The position numbers and the translations under genes are program-made. From Plecoglossus altivelis (taxonomy: Eukaryota; Chordata; Actinopteri; Osmeriformes; Plecoglossidae), in the NCBI GenBank assembly GCA_036571765.1, contig BROE01000001.1, forward strand, positions 11,306,152 to 11,370,151: a stretch of DNA of 64,000 bases. Reading direction: 5' to 3'. Numbering within the stretch: the first letter of the stretch is position 1; every line of letters begins with the position of its first letter. Below, in pieces: positions 24,750 through 35,513 of this stretch. Below the pieces are notes generated by a model, which saw nothing but the letters and a program-made list of their open reading frames with translations, was not told where the DNA came from and made no database searches.

Positions 24750-26370
24750 TGTTATTTCACCATTTATTAGTTCACCAAATACAGTGAAAATGGCATCTTA
24801 ATATACAATGATTCATTCTTAGAATGTCATGACATTTTTGTTGCTTTTTTGCTTCATAAAACGATGTTTCATTATTGAAAATATTAAGGTTTCATGCACA
24901 ACAAACCATATCCAGTTTCTTTAAAAGAATGGTACAAAATAAACAAAATAAAAAAACGTAACTGTAATGTCCAAAATCGGTCAAATAACAACCTGTTATT
25001 TGAGGATACTCGTAAACAGTGCAATATACTCTAAAATCGCCATTTTCTAACAAATTCATCAACGAAGCTCAAGTCACAGTATACGATTTCTCAATAATAA
25101 TTTAACATTGATGTGTGCAAAAACCCAAACACATTCAGTTAGTCTTTAAAAAAACGTCTGACCCTTGATATAGAATGAGACCTGTCAAAACATCTAGATT
25201 ATCCGTTATATCGTCTCAAACTGTATCCTTTCTCTAGTATAAACATTTTGTTGATGAATTATAAGACGATAGACTAGCATACCATTTTAAATAACAAATA
25301 TTTAGATATAAAAATACAAATATGAATTTTGTTAAAAAGAAGCGTGCCAGGGTAAGAGTGGTGGCACCTTGGTTGGCACCGGAGTGAATTCATGCAAATA
25401 GATGGAGAAAGTCGACTTGAATTCATATAGAGAAACACGAATAATTGCGAAATCAAAATAATTAAATTAATTGAAAAACATGTTTTCCCATCAGTTTGAT
25501 GACTATTTTGAACTGCAATAATTTCCTCTTCCGATATTTCGAGTCTTGAACCGTATGTAAAACTGATATGTGCAGGTGTTGATTGGCTACAACGAAGGCC
25601 TTGGCCTGCACCTTTTACAAGTGGGGGCGGGGGTGGGTGGCGGTTATGCTAACAATGTCTCTATTTAATTTAACTGGTCGTGGGTACTATTAGCCTCGTA
25701 TCTGGAACGGGTGGGACCAAAATGAGCATAATAAAGAAAATATTAACATTGCACCATCCTCGGGTATATTACATACAGATTTTCTTCTATTTAGTAGTCA
25801 TGAATGTTTGGTTGGTCTGTATTAAAAAAAGCTTTATAGCAGCAACCGGAATGCATTCTCTACTTGTGAACAGTGCTGAAGAGACAGCTCCCTTGAATGC
25901 GACGTCGCTGATTGAATCAACAATGCAAAGCGTATACGGGGAATAAGGTCTTGGAGTTATAGCCTAAACTGTACAACTATTGAAATAGAGCTTGAAATTA
26001 GATTCAGCTTCCAGTTGCAGTGAGTTGTTGCTTACAGCGCTTTTGGAAGAAGATGGCCGTGGAGTAATGACAAGTTCATCCATCAGTATTCAGCCGAGGT
26101 TAAGACACGGAGCTGTGTCCGCCATCTCAACGTCTTGCTGCGCAGAAAAATCGTGATTTGTTTGGAGAATTGCCAGCAATCCATATTATCTCGGGTTTTT
26201 TTCCAGAGTCCATCTCTTCTCTCTGTTCTCTCCGCCGTCTCTCATTTTCCTTCACCCATCCTTGTCTTCGCTTCGTGCCATCGGTTCTCCTACAATCCTC
26301 GAACATGCACAGCCGACAAGTGCTTCTAATCGGTGATTAAAATAAAAAGTCTGCAAGGCATCTTACTCGA
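24750..26370 (-). other. Probable 3' UTR of camk2n2
   Basis: Sequence after the camk2n2 stop (minus strand) is AT-rich, free of microsatellites and clearly unlike the flanks, as expected for a long conserved 3' UTR. Poly(A) hexamers on the minus strand (TTTATT on the plus strand) occur near 24763. The open frames inside show no family resemblance. The exact 3' end is inferred. Confidence 0.55.
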
Positions 26371-27167
26371 TTAAACGCCGGGTGATGACTTGTCTGTCAT
26401 CCCCTTGAGAACCTCATCTATTCGGTCGTCTTCGATGACCACTGTGAATTTAAAAAAAAGAAGAAAAGGTTATGGTTATTCGATAGCCCACATTGATGAC
26501 TATGAAATGCACGGTGGAAGTCGGTATGACAATCACAAACAACTGTTGTAACAAACAACTTGACCCCTTAAACCCATGACCTTGCTGTTGAAATGCTTGA
26601 TGAAAACAATGCGTTGACCACAAAAGCGTTGAACCAGCCACTCTCCGTATCAGCACAGTTCGTGTTCAGCGCACGAGAAACATGACGTGTCCATTGTTGA
26701 AATCATAAAATAATACAAATGCAAAAACAAACTGCAGGTGCCTTTGTAAAGATTTTACATTAATACATTAAATCCGGTATTCTCTTGCGGCTGAAATCCT
26801 TTTTTTGTTCTCTAAAGAATTTTAACACTTCTATTTAATTTTGTTCGTGTTTTAACTTAATCAGAAAACAACATTATTTATCATCAACATTTCAGTCAGT
26901 CAAGGCATCTACAACGATAGCCAGCGTTCAAAAACATAAAACATAACACTGGGTGCTGCGCTTCCAAAACCCTCATGGTTCCTTTCAACAACTCATACCT
27001 CGCTTGGCTCGGCCAATCTGTCCAAGCTTCGGGGGTCTTTTTGCCTGCGACGCCCCAAAGAAGGAGTTTGTATCCTGTAGTCCGCAGCTAAAGGACATCT
27101 GATTGACCTCGCTGTCCGCCCCATAGCCGTTCATTTTCCCCTCGTTGTATGGCAGTACCTCAGACAT
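26371..27167 (-). CDS. camk2n2: Calcium/calmodulin-dependent protein kinase II inhibitor 2
   Basis: CAMK2N proteins bind the activated catalytic domain of CaMKII and block it, mainly in neurons. Two coding exons: 27167-26999 and 26441-26371, joined after KRPPKLGQIGRAKR with donor GAG|GTATGAG and acceptor ACAG|TGG. They encode exactly 79 aa, the family length. The N-terminus is MSEVLPYNEGKMNGYGADSE. The inhibitory region spans about residues 40-66 (RPPKLGQIGRAKR followed by VVIEDDRIDEVLKGM), and the protein ends SSPGV. The intron is 557 bp. The CAMK2N1 and CAMK2N2 families are very similar; I call camk2n2 because the neighbours eef1akmt4, alg3 and vwa5b2 are those of human CAMK2N2. An RE1-type site lies about 0.86 kb upstream of the ATG. 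Confidence 0.95.
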
Positions 27168-28021
27168 TATGGCACAACAGATGCAGGCTCGACAACCACA
27201 GTAACAAACAAGTCAAAGTCCGTCAGTAATTGAAATAGCCAAACGTCCTGGAAGATAATTGCACTTTCTTGAATTCGCCAAGTCGAGAAGCGTTGAACAA
27301 ACTGCGCCTTGCTTTGGAAATGCTGAAGTGTTAGTTGACAGTCGTCGTGGTGTGCGGTGGTTCAACAGTCTGTAGCAGTTGTTTGACTGTCAGGAGAAGA
27401 GCTGTGCTGTGTGAGCCTGTGTTGCTTGCTGGAGTCTGCCGAGGGAAGTGGGAGATCCCAGGATCATAAAGGAAACCCGGGCGGAACGGTGAAGTCATCC
27501 ATCCGGGTTTGAAGTGTGTGTGCGTGTGTCTGTGTCTGTGTGCGCGTGTGTTAGGGGACTCCGAGTGCTCGAGGAGTAAGGGTGACATCAACTGGCGAGA
27601 AATATATGAGCGTTAAGGAGAAAGAAAATGGATAGAATGATATACTTTGCAACTATAGAGAAGCTAAACCCTTGACTCAATAAATCAGAACGTGTTCACG
27701 TATCTTGAAAAAAATATTGCGGAAGTCGATGTTGTAATTGTTAGTACTAATAAAAGCATTGTGAGTTTGTTGACATGGATAACAGTTTAATAAATGTAAG
27801 CCTCCTGCTTCCCATTATCATCAGCCTTAATAAAGAAATAATGAAAAATATTTCATATACTCCACAATAGATAACGGAAGAGCGTCTTCGCGATACACAT
27901 TTGGGTTTTAGGACAGGAAGTAAAACAAATAACATCGAGTGCTTATTATGTAATTTAATCAATACCGTTGGGCTAGTTACGGTTGCGTGACTCATTTAAT
28001 ATGCTCCAGGGTCTCTGAGAA

Positions 28022-28042
28022 GTTCAGCACCACGGACAGCGA
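28022..28042 (+). promoter_or_regulatory. RE1/NRSE (REST binding site) upstream of camk2n2
   Basis: The 21-bp site has both half-sites in the canonical spacing: TTCAGCACC, then AC, then GGACAGCGAC. Compared with the recalled RE1 consensus only one position near the 3' end differs. It lies 855 bp upstream of the camk2n2 ATG. REST represses neuronal genes in non-neuronal cells, which fits a neuronal CaMKII inhibitor. Confidence 0.85.
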
Positions 28043-28281
28043 CTGCGTAAACCAAGTTCTCCTTGCGCCTTGTAGTTTGGCGTCAAGTCAAGAGCCATTT
28101 TTTGTTGTTTGCGATTTTAATGTCGTAGCATTCAATTACTGACTGAATGCTATAGAATGCTATAGCCTACAGCAACTTTCTATGTAACCGACTAAGAACA
28201 ACTATTGTTTCTAAAAAATAAAATGAAATCAGAAGATAGTTTGTCGCCTATATAAAGGGCCGTTTAGGAAATAATTCCGAG

Positions 28282-28329
28282 CAAGTGATACACTGCTGGT
28301 GGCACGCAGAAAGAGCAGTGTATCACTTG
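28282..28329. other. Perfect 16-bp inverted repeat with 16-nt loop
   Basis: CAAGTGATACACTGCT at 28282-28297 is followed by a 16-nt spacer and by its exact reverse complement AGCAGTGTATCACTTG at 28314-28329. It lies in otherwise unique sequence about 1.1 kb upstream of the camk2n2 ATG. It could fold as an RNA hairpin, be the ends of a tiny MITE, or be a paired binding site. It is shorter than a typical pre-miRNA stem. Confidence 0.8.
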
Positions 28330-28916
28330 AGTGCCGACGTCTGAGACCGCTGCTGTAATTAAAGTACAAGTAGGTAAGGGGCCAACAACATAACAATGCA
28401 TCATGTAGCCCTATATAGACTAGGCTGTGGGCCTCTACGGAACATGTAACCTTTGTTTCCTATCCGGGGGTTTAGGCAGGTGCGGTAGGGGGTTCGTATG
28501 ACATCATTATTCTGCACAGAATTGAGTTCCGGGGATGGAATCTACCCCGCAGCCCCAGTAACATGTTTCAACATATGTTCCAGACCCTGGATTAACTGCA
28601 GGCCTCCACAGGTCAAGAGACGAGGGCTTTTCAGAGGGCTGACTGACAATCAGTTCTCCATTCCTTTTCCTATTGCTTTATGCTAATGGTTTCATTTGTA
28701 ATTTGAAATCCTTTAGTAGTAAATATTTTCGCTTCATATCATTTGCAAGTGTTTGCATCTCTCTCTGCATCTCTATACCCACTTTCTTAATTTCATGTAC
28801 TTTTAAACTTGAATGTCCTCTCCTCTTGTAGCTTGCCTATTCGTTGTATACCTACATATTTTATCTCCCCCCACCTCCCCTCCTCCCTCCTCCCTCTCTT
28901 ACTGTATCTTTCTCTG

Positions 28917-28960
<44 letters not shown>

Positions 28961-29210
28961 TCTCTCTTCCCCTCTTTAGCAGGCAGCTGTTGTCTTGGCT
29001 GATTCCTAATGGCCAGGCTCACTCAATCACCCCCATCCTCTGACAAGGACGCGTGTCCTCGGGCAACAGAGAGAATGAGTGAGTGTGAGTGAGTGTGTGT
29101 GTGTGTGAATGTGCTCCCAGAGCCTTTCCTCCAATTACAAACAAATCACAATGCTGAGTCACCCGCTCCCTCTCCCCTTTGCAGTGGCCCAGCCACTGCT
29201 GATCACAGAC

Positions 29211-29282
<72 letters not shown>

Positions 29283-32160
29283 TCACACACACACACGGAA
29301 ACACACTCACACAAAAAGACACACACACAGAAACACATACACACAGAAACAGAAACACACACACGCAGCCCCACTGGGAGAGGAAAAAAGCCAATAGAAT
29401 AGGCCCATCATCCAGCCAAGATCGATTCCCTGAGTATTAGCTGTGTGTGTGTGTGTGTGTGTTTGTGTGTGCTTGTGTGTGTGTATGTGTGTGTGTGTGT
29501 GTGTGCGTGCGCAAAAGAGAGTGCAAAAATAAACCAAGTCCAAAATGCTCGTTTGTTTCCACTTTAGAGCAGGGACTATACGTTCTGCAGTACGCTGTCC
29601 AAACAAAGGTTTGCCTACTGTGTGCGTCTCTCCTTCTTTCTCCTGATGGAGATAAATACTGTTCGTTTCCCAGCACTAACATCCGAAAGCAGGCTGTGAG
29701 AACATTGGCAGTGCTCCCGTCCTTGGATCATTGAGCACACAGCTGAAACAGAACTACACACAGCTGCACACTGCTTGTCTATTACACCACTCACCTGTCC
29801 CTCCCCCCTTCCTGCTCCCCCTCCCCCCTTCCTGCTCCCCCTCCCTTTCTGCTTTTCCTTCCAACAGTAAACAAGGTGCTCTGGGAAAGAAAATGCACAA
29901 AATGAGGTTTGCATGTGGTGAACCCTAACAAGGTGACTTTAGCCTCCACAAAGTCCATGTTGAACGTACACACACCCACAACGAGACATTTAGATTGTGT
30001 GTGCTTGACTGAACTCAGACCAAACTAAATCTTTCTGATTCATGTGCAGCATGGCTGCACATTTCAGCACCCCAAACGGTACAAGGTCCAAATTTTATTA
30101 ATCTGCTTTTTTTCAGGGTGGGGCCTTTTTGACCCATAGGGTTAAAAACGGAGAGTTAAACGGAACCTTCTTTCTACACTTTAAGTGTGGTTAAAGTACG
30201 GCCCCAAATCTGACTGGTGGCCTTGGCTGTCTGTCACCCCCCCACCTCCCCTATTTTATATCACCCAGCCACCTCCAAGGCTGCTCTGGCATCAGTTGTT
30301 GTTGATGAGAGGGAGAGCGACGCTGTCACGCTAGCTCTGGAAAGTGGGTCACAGAGAACACATTTCGCGGTGAGCGCGGGCCAGATGGGTGACAGCGGTG
30401 ATTGGTGGGGAAGGCCGTGGTGGTTGTCTAATGATAAGCAGCTTCTCCTCTGCTCTCGCTGCTGTCTGTTCATTACCTTGATACCTGCTGCTGTGTTTTT
30501 AGACGCGCTGTCTGCCACTGTTTTTTTGTTGTTGAAAAACTAAAATAGTAACTTGTGCATTTATTCGATGGCTTTGACCGGAACACTGGCTGGGGTACTG
30601 GCAATGCAGGATTTGTGCTCACGTTGTTAGTCGGATGTCAATATGTTATCTCCTGGGATGCATCCAGGTTTGGTACGTTAAGAGAATGTTCTTTTGAAGC
30701 ACAGGTGAGAATCATAACATGAGTTATGATTTATAACATGACGTTATAATCTCTGGCTGAGGTACCGAACATGCCCAGATTCACTGAACAGATCCGATTT
30801 GCATGCATGCATACATGCACACACATATGCACACTGTCCTGTTCGATTTCAGCTTCATGAATACCGGTAATCTGTTTTAGCAGTGTTCAGACAACTGAGC
30901 CACCTAGTGGCTGTATTCGTGACAGCATGTTCTATTAGTTGGTCATTTCTGACAGTGTAAAATCTGCGGTCTATCAGTCGTTAGTGATCAATATGTTACC
31001 CTCATATTCTTACCTATCCTTAGTATTACTTACGTCGCAATCTGAATTTTTTAGACTGTTATTTTTTAACGATTTTTTTCACCACTATTTTTATTACCTG
31101 CAATTTTTTCCGCTACCATTATTTCGGTCTGAATGTTTATACGTAGATTTTTTTCCCCAAGCTCAAACATGTTAGGCTTAAATTGATTTGTCTTAAATTG
31201 AAACTTTTTTCAGGAAAGTTCAGAACTGCATCTCTATCCTCATTCGAACTTCACACTGTGACTGTGCTTTTTCCATGCTCGGAAACCAGACCTGTTTTAC
31301 AAGTGTCTCCGCTGTTACTTGGCAAATAGTAAATGTCGAATCGGTCAGAATGACAGTCTGGCAACCGCCGGAAGATTTACAGTCCCTTCCACCTGCTCCT
31401 CCCTGACCTCGCGTTCTCCTTCCCTGACCGCGCGCTCTACCTCGCGCTCACCCCTTCCCTGCCTGTGCGCCCCTCCTCTCGAGCAAGCTTGACTCGTTCG
31501 AACTCAGATCAAGGTTCGTTTGTCTTTCGTATCTTCTGCCGTCTTTCCTTAGTACTTTCTTCTGTTATTGAGATGACAGAATTAGTGGGATCGCTGTTTC
31601 CTGACTTTTCAGAACACCTCGTTCTCATCACACCACAGACTGTCAACAGGCATTTGCGTTTCTGATAACTCTCAACTTCTCCACTGCTCTGCCACTAAGG
31701 AGGGATGCCTCTGAAAGCTAGCGTGACAGGCGGGCAGACTCATCAATATATTCAGAAGTGAACTACTTCTTTCCGGTTTGACAATAACCGCCATCTGACG
31801 ATTTAGCCGCGTCGCAAAGATGACAGCGATTTTCACTGGCAGAGCTTTCATGCCAAGTTGGGACTCACAGTCAAGACCTACATTTTCTCAGACTGTGTTG
31901 TGTGAGTGATGAATTAACCCTGGAGGAATTCACGCACCTCTCCCTGCTCCACCAGCACAATTATGTCTCATATCTGATGAGTCATCGAGAAGAAATGCTG
32001 TTTAGAGTGAAGCGATGCACTGTTGGAAGCTTAAGCAGGAACATCAACCAGTCTTTAAAAAGAGCCCAGATTCATACGCACATCCAGGTGACGTCTTTAC
32101 AGACGACGCCAAACGGCACTCGTGTCAAACGTGCAGACCATCACAAGCATTAAGGAGAGA
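28330..32160. other. Noncoding interval between camk2n2 upstream region and mul1
   Basis: It holds CT and CA microsatellites (28921-28957, 29215-29360, 29440-29510), a GC-rich patch near 31370-31500 and otherwise unique AT-rich sequence. No open frame resembles a known family. Confidence 0.7.
29215..29360. repeat. (TC)n(AC)n compound microsatellite
   Basis: A CT tract passes directly into CA repeats with GAAACAC interruptions. Confidence 0.92.
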
Positions 32161-32163
32161 TCC

Positions 32164-32169
32164 TTTATT
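32164..32169 (-). terminator. Candidate poly(A) signal of the mul1-like gene
   Basis: TTTATT on the plus strand is AATAAA on the minus strand, about 540 bp after the stop at 32707; the intervening sequence is AT-rich and UTR-like. Confidence 0.55.
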
Positions 32170-32706
32170 GATGTAACAAGTGCCAGATAGTGCTTGTTTC
32201 ATTCCACCTAGCGTCACCCTACATATCCCTCAGTACAGAGGGGTTGGAAACACAAAAACATCGCAAAACAGGATTGGCTTCAGAGAATCACAAACATTTT
32301 AAGGCACAAAGCGAGTGATCGTATGAAAATAAACACCTTTTTTCTATACATACATTTCTAACATATTTCACATGGTCATACCTTTTCCTTGTGTGTTCAC
32401 ATGCCTCAAACGAAACAATAAGTTAATGATGTGTATGTACATACAATGCATACATACAGTATTTTGTGTTTTAGCTAATTAGATGACAAAACGAACAATT
32501 CAATGTGGGTCACCCAAAAAGTACAGATTGAGTACACTTCAGATCATAGAGCATAGACTCACCTCTATTCTACTGTAGCAACCCTATGGACACAGTGCTG
32601 TGTAAGTGTATATGTCTCTATGTTCTCCATCCACTGTCCAAGAAATTCACATTGAAGTTGCAGCATTCGTAGCAGCAGTGGCAGAGTACAGTCGTTGCCT
32701 CGGCTC

Positions 32707-33216
32707 TCAAGCCTGGTAGAGGGGTACCACTCTCTTGATGGCCTGCCTGCAGATGGGGCAGGAGGGCTGGGGCAGGGCCTGGTAGCAGCTGTAGCAGCAG
32801 CACACGTGCCCACAATCCAGCAGCACGCAGCTGCGAGGCTGGCTCAGGCAAATCACGCAGGCGTTCTCCAGGGGCACCTCTTCCCCATCCTGGGAGGCCC
32901 CCGCTCCCGTCGACCCAGGCCTCGTGGCTCCGGCCCCTAGCCTCTCGAACTCCCTCCTCAGCCGCTCCTGGTCCCAGCGGACCCTGAGGCTGCGGTAGTA
33001 GCGCCGGCCCACCCAAAGTAGGACTGCCACCCCGGCCAGGGCAAAGACGGAGGCCAGGACCCGCCACACCCCCGCCTGGCCCTCCTGCTCCAGCCGCAGG
33101 GTCTCAAAGTCCGCGGTACTCAGGAAGTACTCGGAGCCGTCGGTGGGAGGACGCAGTTTGAGGGCGCGGTCCGTGTCTAGGATCAACTCTCCAACACCTG
33201 TCAGAGAGGCACCCAC

Positions 33217-33284
<68 letters not shown>

Positions 33285-34639
33285 GTTATTGGTTGGGATT
33301 GATCATCTACTGGAAGTGTACAATTATTTGTCCTTTGTGAATTACATTCTCATACAAAATGGTGAAAAATGCTCAGCAGATTCAATGCACAGTTTTTGAA
33401 ATATCCCACTGATTCTCACCATACACATGACAGGTACATCTTAATCCCAGGCAGACCAGCCCACTTTAACCATCTTAATCCCAGATAGTCCAGCCCACCT
33501 CAACCATCTAAATCCCATAGAACCGGCCCACCTTGAGCATCTCTTCCGTCTCCAGCTGGCCCTTGGGCTTCTCCCCGCTGAGGTACTGTCCGATGATGTC
33601 GGTGAAGCCGTAGGTGGCCTGGTGAAACTTCTCATGGATGATCTCCATGTCCAGGCCGGAGGCCTCCAGGGGACACAGCACCCTGACCGTGGCCTGGCCC
33701 GAGCCCACCAGGCTGAAGGGCACCGCGTTCACTCTCTGGTGCAGCACCCGCTCGCTGTCTGTCCTGGAGGGAGCAGGACAGGAGGGCTGGTGAGGCTACG
33801 ATAGGGGATGTTATTAACGAGGCGAGGGGGACAAGTGTAGAGAGAGAGAGGTGGGGTGGGATGTGGGGGACAGGTGTAAAGAGAGGGAGGTGGGGTGGGG
33901 GGGGCAGGTGTAGAGAGAGGGAGGTGGGGTGGGGTGTGGGGGGGACAGGTGTAGAGAGAAGAAGTTGGGGGGGGGACACAGGTGTAGAGAGAAGAAGGTG
34001 GGAGTCTGGGTGATAAGGACAACAGACGTAGCACTGGTGTCGCTAGTGTCCCCTTGTGGTTCATACCAGGTGCGAGCAAAGTTGTTCCAAACCAGCTTGT
34101 GTTCTCTCAGCATGAGTTTCTGTACAACGCCCACGCTGCCTTCCTGAAACTGACTTCTCAGAGGCTCTGCTATTGGCTGGACAGCTCCTGCACGCATACA
34201 CACACCACCAGATGAACAGGAAACATTAGGGTCTGGTTTAAGCAGAGATGGAAATCATACAACAGGCCTAACCATAGACAGCGACAGATCAACTCGATAG
34301 ATTACCTTCAATGACCACATACTGTAGACACTTTCCTGGAGTGACATTCAGAATATCTGACAGCTTCTCGTCTAAAACTAACTGTGGTGCCTCCTGAAAT
34401 CACCCCCCAAAAAAACACATCAAAAGTTATTCCAACGAGGTTAAATCATACCATCATCTAATGAATGTGTTCAATAGATAACATTGAATGAGACACATTG
34501 GTGGTGGAGACAGTCTACTAACATTGAGCTTGTCCACAGTTTTCTTCTTCTTCCTATAGACATAGTAGAATATGCCCGAGATTGCCAGGCTAGTACCCAA
34601 ACACAGCGCCTCCGCAGTCGTCACAGGAAACTCCTCCAT
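32707..34639 (-). CDS. mul1: Mitochondrial E3 ubiquitin ligase MUL1-like
   Basis: MUL1 (MAPL, GIDE) is an outer-mitochondrial-membrane RING E3 ligase for ubiquitin and SUMO acting in mitophagy, fission and NF-kB signalling. Coding exons on the minus strand: 34639-34523, 34393-34306, 34187-34067, 33763-33532, 33216-32707; all GT-AG and in frame, 355 aa against about 352 in human. Residues about 10-27 form the first membrane helix. The middle MAPL/BAM domain includes PGKCLQYVVIEG and the SGEKPKGQLETEEMLK motif. Residues 236-256 form the second helix. The C-terminal C3HC4 RING (about 306-342) contains CVICL, CGHVCC and CPICRQAI, and the protein ends VVPLYQA. The start is chosen at the Met followed by EEFPVTT, matching the human N-terminal length. 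Human MUL1 lies beside CAMK2N1, so this is likely the paralogous copy (often called mul1b in fish); which paralogue needs a tree. Confidence 0.93.
33221..33281. repeat. (AC)n microsatellite abutting the last-exon acceptor of mul1
   Basis: The AC tract ends only a few bases from the acceptor at 33217. On the minus strand it is (GT)n, so the polypyrimidine tract of this intron is in effect a GT repeat. Confidence 0.92.
33440..33540 (-). repeat. About 34-bp tandem repeat spanning the mul1 exon 4 donor
   Basis: Three units, each containing a GTGGGC(C/T)GG core followed by GGGATT(A/T)AGATGGTT. The first unit contains the true donor AAG|GTGGGC; the next two contain donor-like GAG|GTGGGC and AAAGTGGGC. 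Confidence 0.8.
33835..34010. repeat. Minisatellite of about 40 bp in mul1 intron 3
   Basis: Units containing ACAGGTGTAGAGAGAG followed by a G-rich GAGGTGGGGTGGGG block occur four to five times. Confidence 0.85.
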
Positions 34640-35239
34640 CGCCCTCAAACCTTCCTCGATTCCGATTCCACTTCCCCGAGTGCCTGCCTTGAGACGAACA
34701 GACAGATAAACCGACATCAAAAAAAAGTGACTTGAATGAGATATGGAGGAGGTTCTGTATGAAAGGCATTCATAACCATGCGTCACTCAGTCTGAAAAGC
34801 AGCAATTAATTCCACAGCTGCAAATTTTGTTTGGTTGTCTCGGTAAAAACGTTCAAATGTCTGTAATTTCCTTTCATGACAGCTCAATACTCGAGTGGTC
34901 GACTTGACGTTGCTATTTCAGTGCAGGTTGGCATACGTGATTGGTCTAAAGTGTTAGGTGCAAGCTATTTGCTTTCTAGACTTTAAAGTATCATTAATGA
35001 TACTCAAAAATGTTTAAGTTCCTTAAATAAGGAAATCTTCAACACAGTAAATACGGGCTAACTTTAGCTACGACAGGGGACCCTACCATTGACCTTTCCG
35101 ACGTAAAGAAATAGCCTATATCAGCTTTATGTAGTAAAACGTGTTTTGAGGACCAATTCAGTAATATTATAGCCATACAACTTGACTTAACATACCAAAA
35201 AATTGTTAAATTGTACCTTGCTAAAGCTCCGTTTTTCAT

Positions 35240-35513
35240 CCCCGGTAGAACAGTCTATTTATGTTTTGGTCACGTGATATCCTCCTGTAAGTCGCAATGC
35301 ATCTTTATCAAGATAAGAGTATCCTCGATTAGTATCAACTGGATTCCAAAGAGACGGAGTTTGCTTTTATTTAATCAGTCAGGTGAACCAACTGTGTTAA
35401 CTCCGCTTATTCAGGCTGCGCCGGATAATAAAACCATGTGAAAAACAACCACGTGACGGAATCATGTTCAGCTGACGTGAGTTGCCGTGGCCTCTCCACG
35501 TTGAAACACCGAA
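35240..35513. promoter_or_regulatory. Head-to-head promoter of mul1 and alg3
   Basis: The mul1 and alg3 ATGs are 875 bp apart on opposite strands. The interval nearest alg3 contains CACGTG E-boxes at 35271-35276 (in GTCACGTGAT) and 35450-35455 (in CACGTGACGG). A TGACGTG at 35473-35479, 35 bp before the alg3 ATG, matches the XBP1/ATF6-type UPR element core. On the minus strand a possible first untranslated mul1 exon ends with donor GCAAG|GTAC at about 35215. Function is inferred from motifs only. Confidence 0.5.

Noticed and set aside
25680..25946. 88-aa plus-strand frame
   Set aside because: It lies antisense in the probable camk2n2 3' UTR and resembles nothing known.
31902..32153. 83-aa plus-strand frame just downstream of mul1
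   Set aside because: No recognisable domain and no ATG-supported context; left as noncoding.
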